From NCBI GenBank assembly GCA_964605915.1, contig CAZSET010000215.1:1-6974 (forward strand): a DNA stretch of 6,974 bases. The letters are read 5' to 3'. A program made the translations under genes and the position numbers. How positions within the stretch are numbered: position 1 is the first letter of the stretch; every line of letters starts with the position of its first letter. The stretch is from DAOVRD01 sp964605915. Lineage in GTDB: Bacteria > Planctomycetota > Brocadiia > SM23-32. The notes under the pieces are model-generated. The model made no database searches. It was given only the letters and a program-made list of their open reading frames with translations, and was not told where the DNA came from. Of this stretch, positions 5,982 through 6,974 are shown piece by piece.

Positions 5982-6881
5982 TCAGGATTCCTGAGGTCCT
6001 GCAGAGGCAAGTTGCGCGTCCCCACGCCATTTCCGTCCCCAGATCGCATTCACGGCCGCCAGCGCGATGGCAACCGCCGCGTCGATCAGAGTCAAGACAC
6101 GGACGGGCAGGTCGAACAGCGGCACTGCCCGATCGAGACGAGCCCAGCCTGCAAACGGCTGCGAAGCGGCCAGGCAGAGCACGAAAAGGAAGGCGAGGCC
6201 CGTCGGCTCCACCTTTCGCGCCCTGGCTGCGCAGAGCCACACAACCAGCCACGCGCAGGTCACCAGTGCCAGCGCGAACGTGAACGCGCATGAGACGTAG
6301 GGCGCGATGAGCGCGGGAATCGGGATCAGAAGCACGGCAGACGCAGCCGCAGCGATGGCAAGCCGCAACGGGCCCCAGCGAAGGAAGTCACGGCCAGCAG
6401 CAAGGTCGACCAGCCATCTCAGCGCCCGCCGCCGCAACAGACGCGGCGCGCCCAGTCCCGACGGAACGGCCGTGTCCGTGGAGGTCCTTCGTTCACGCGC
6501 GTCAACCATGCTCAAGCAGAACGCCCACCCAACGGCCAGCGCAGCCAGGAAGGGGATTGCGGGCGGATCGAGTCCCGTCACGCGCCAGTAGGCGAACGCG
6601 CTGGCGGCGACGACCCAGCCCCACAGCGAACACAGACCGATACGGCTCACTTTCCACTGCATGCCGGCGAGCAGCCAGAGGATCGGGTAGGCCAGCAGCA
6701 GACTCAACCCGGCCCTCTTCAGCAGGCTCGTGCCCCATTCCGGCACCCATAACGCGGCCAACACGGCATCGGGCGCATCGGCCGCCGCAACGACCACAGT
6801 GGCCGCGCCCACCTGAAGGAGCATGTTTTTCCACAGAGGGGCCGGCTCCCAGATGCTCTCGGTCTTGGCCTTCTCCGCCAT
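5982..6881 (-). CDS. Hypothetical multi-pass membrane protein
   Basis: I do not recognise a family for this 299-residue protein. A short charged N-terminus (MAEKAKTESIWEPAP) is followed by about eight hydrophobic segments, near residues 20-45, 57-73, 82-98, 108-125, 172-193, 197-219, 226-242 and 262-281. Between the fourth and fifth lies a basic, hydrophilic loop (127-170) with ARERRTSTD and RLLRRRALRW, probably cytoplasmic by the positive-inside rule. No catalytic motif, nucleotide-binding site or transporter signature is evident. The ATG at 6881 was preferred to a TTG at 6911, which has no Shine-Dalgarno, but the ATG itself has only a weak GGGG about ten bases upstream. Coding on this strand is supported by the continuous membrane-protein composition. 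The gene converges with the decarboxylase. That it is a real gene is likely; function is unknown. Confidence 0.72.
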   Translation of the reverse strand: MAEKAKTESIWEPAPLWKNMLLQVGAATVVVAAADAPDAVLAALWVPEWGTSLLKRAGLSLLLAYPILWLLAGMQWKVSRIGLCSLWGWVVAASAFAYWRVTGLDPPAIPFLAALAVGWAFCLSMVDARERRTSTDTAVPSGLGAPRLLRRRALRWLVDLAAGRDFLRWGPLRLAIAAAASAVLLIPIPALIAPYVSCAFTFALALVTCAWLVVWLCAARARKVEPTGLAFLFVLCLAASQPFAGWARLDRAVPLFDLPVRVLTLIDAAVAIALAAVNAIWGRKWRGDAQLASAGPQES

Positions 6882-6919
6882 TGTGGGCCCCGTTCTATTG
6901 AGGACGGTCAAGCCAATGA

Positions 6920-6974
6920 TGTGATTCTGAGTTCGCCGTACGGCGAACGAAGAATCTCGCCCGCGCCGACGTCG
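6920..6974. repeat. Dispersed palindromic repeat, copy 3 (cut by the window end)
   Basis: It begins with TGTGATTCTGAG (6920-6931), which matches the TGTCATTCCGAG left arm of copies 1 and 2 at 10 of 12 positions. Next comes a left hairpin that is a perfect 18-bp palindrome, GTTCGCCGTACGGCGAAC (6931-6948), and then the core GAAGAATCTCGCC (6949-6961). The right half lies beyond the window. It sits 38 bp upstream of the membrane-protein ATG, so here the repeat is on the 5' side of a gene. Confidence 0.75.

Noticed and set aside
4972..6291. 439-codon open frame on the minus strand across the decarboxylase and into the membrane-protein gene
   Set aside because: It is antisense to a clear acetolactate decarboxylase, crosses the repeat region and overlaps another gene in a different frame; its composition is Arg/Ala/His-rich without motifs.
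5982..6911. Longer membrane protein starting at a TTG at 6911
   Set aside because: There is no Shine-Dalgarno before the TTG, and the ATG ten codons downstream gives a normal charged N-terminus; not excluded outright.
2656..6974. CRISPR array from the repeated GAATCTC cores
   Set aside because: The copies are over 2 kb apart, palindromic and imperfect, with genes between them rather than unique spacers of even length, and no cas genes are present.

Overview
The window is a GC-rich stretch of an ordinary bacterial chromosome. The gene types suggest a Planctomycetota/PVC-like or related environmental lineage: a secreted-hydrolase type protein ending in an NPCBM-like domain, a non-heme URO-D family enzyme with a DSDG motif, and a lipoprotein acetolactate decarboxylase. 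The many palindromic intergenic repeats fit the same picture. This taxonomic call is an inference from gene style only; there is no rRNA or other marker gene.

Layout from left to right. The 3' part of a large protein (+, runs in from before the window, stop at 1370) converges on a DUF389/TIGR00341 membrane protein (-, 2504 to 1431) with a good sigma70-type promoter. A four-armed palindromic repeat (2656-2764) separates this from a flavodoxin (-, 3264 to 2785). The flavodoxin is divergent from a URO-D family protein (+, 3503-4768), and each has a promoter candidate in the 238-bp gap between them. A second copy of the palindromic repeat (4826-4928) lies between the URO-D gene and an acetolactate decarboxylase lipoprotein (+, 4990-5766). 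The decarboxylase converges on an unrecognised multi-pass membrane protein (-, 6881 to 5982), and the 215-bp gap between them carries a second, different hairpin repeat family. A third, window-truncated copy of the first repeat family starts at 6920.

The six genes do not form an evident pathway or operon. Every gene is separated from its neighbours by a strand switch or a repeat-bearing gap. Chemically the window touches acetoin formation (decarboxylase), one-electron transfer (flavodoxin) and an unassigned URO-D-type reaction, but nothing shows that these act together.

I found no CRISPR array, tRNA, rRNA, insertion sequence, phage gene, toxin-antitoxin pair or recognisable defence system. 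The points most worth a second look are the two families of structured intergenic repeats and the lipid-anchored, apparently active-site-complete acetolactate decarboxylase.
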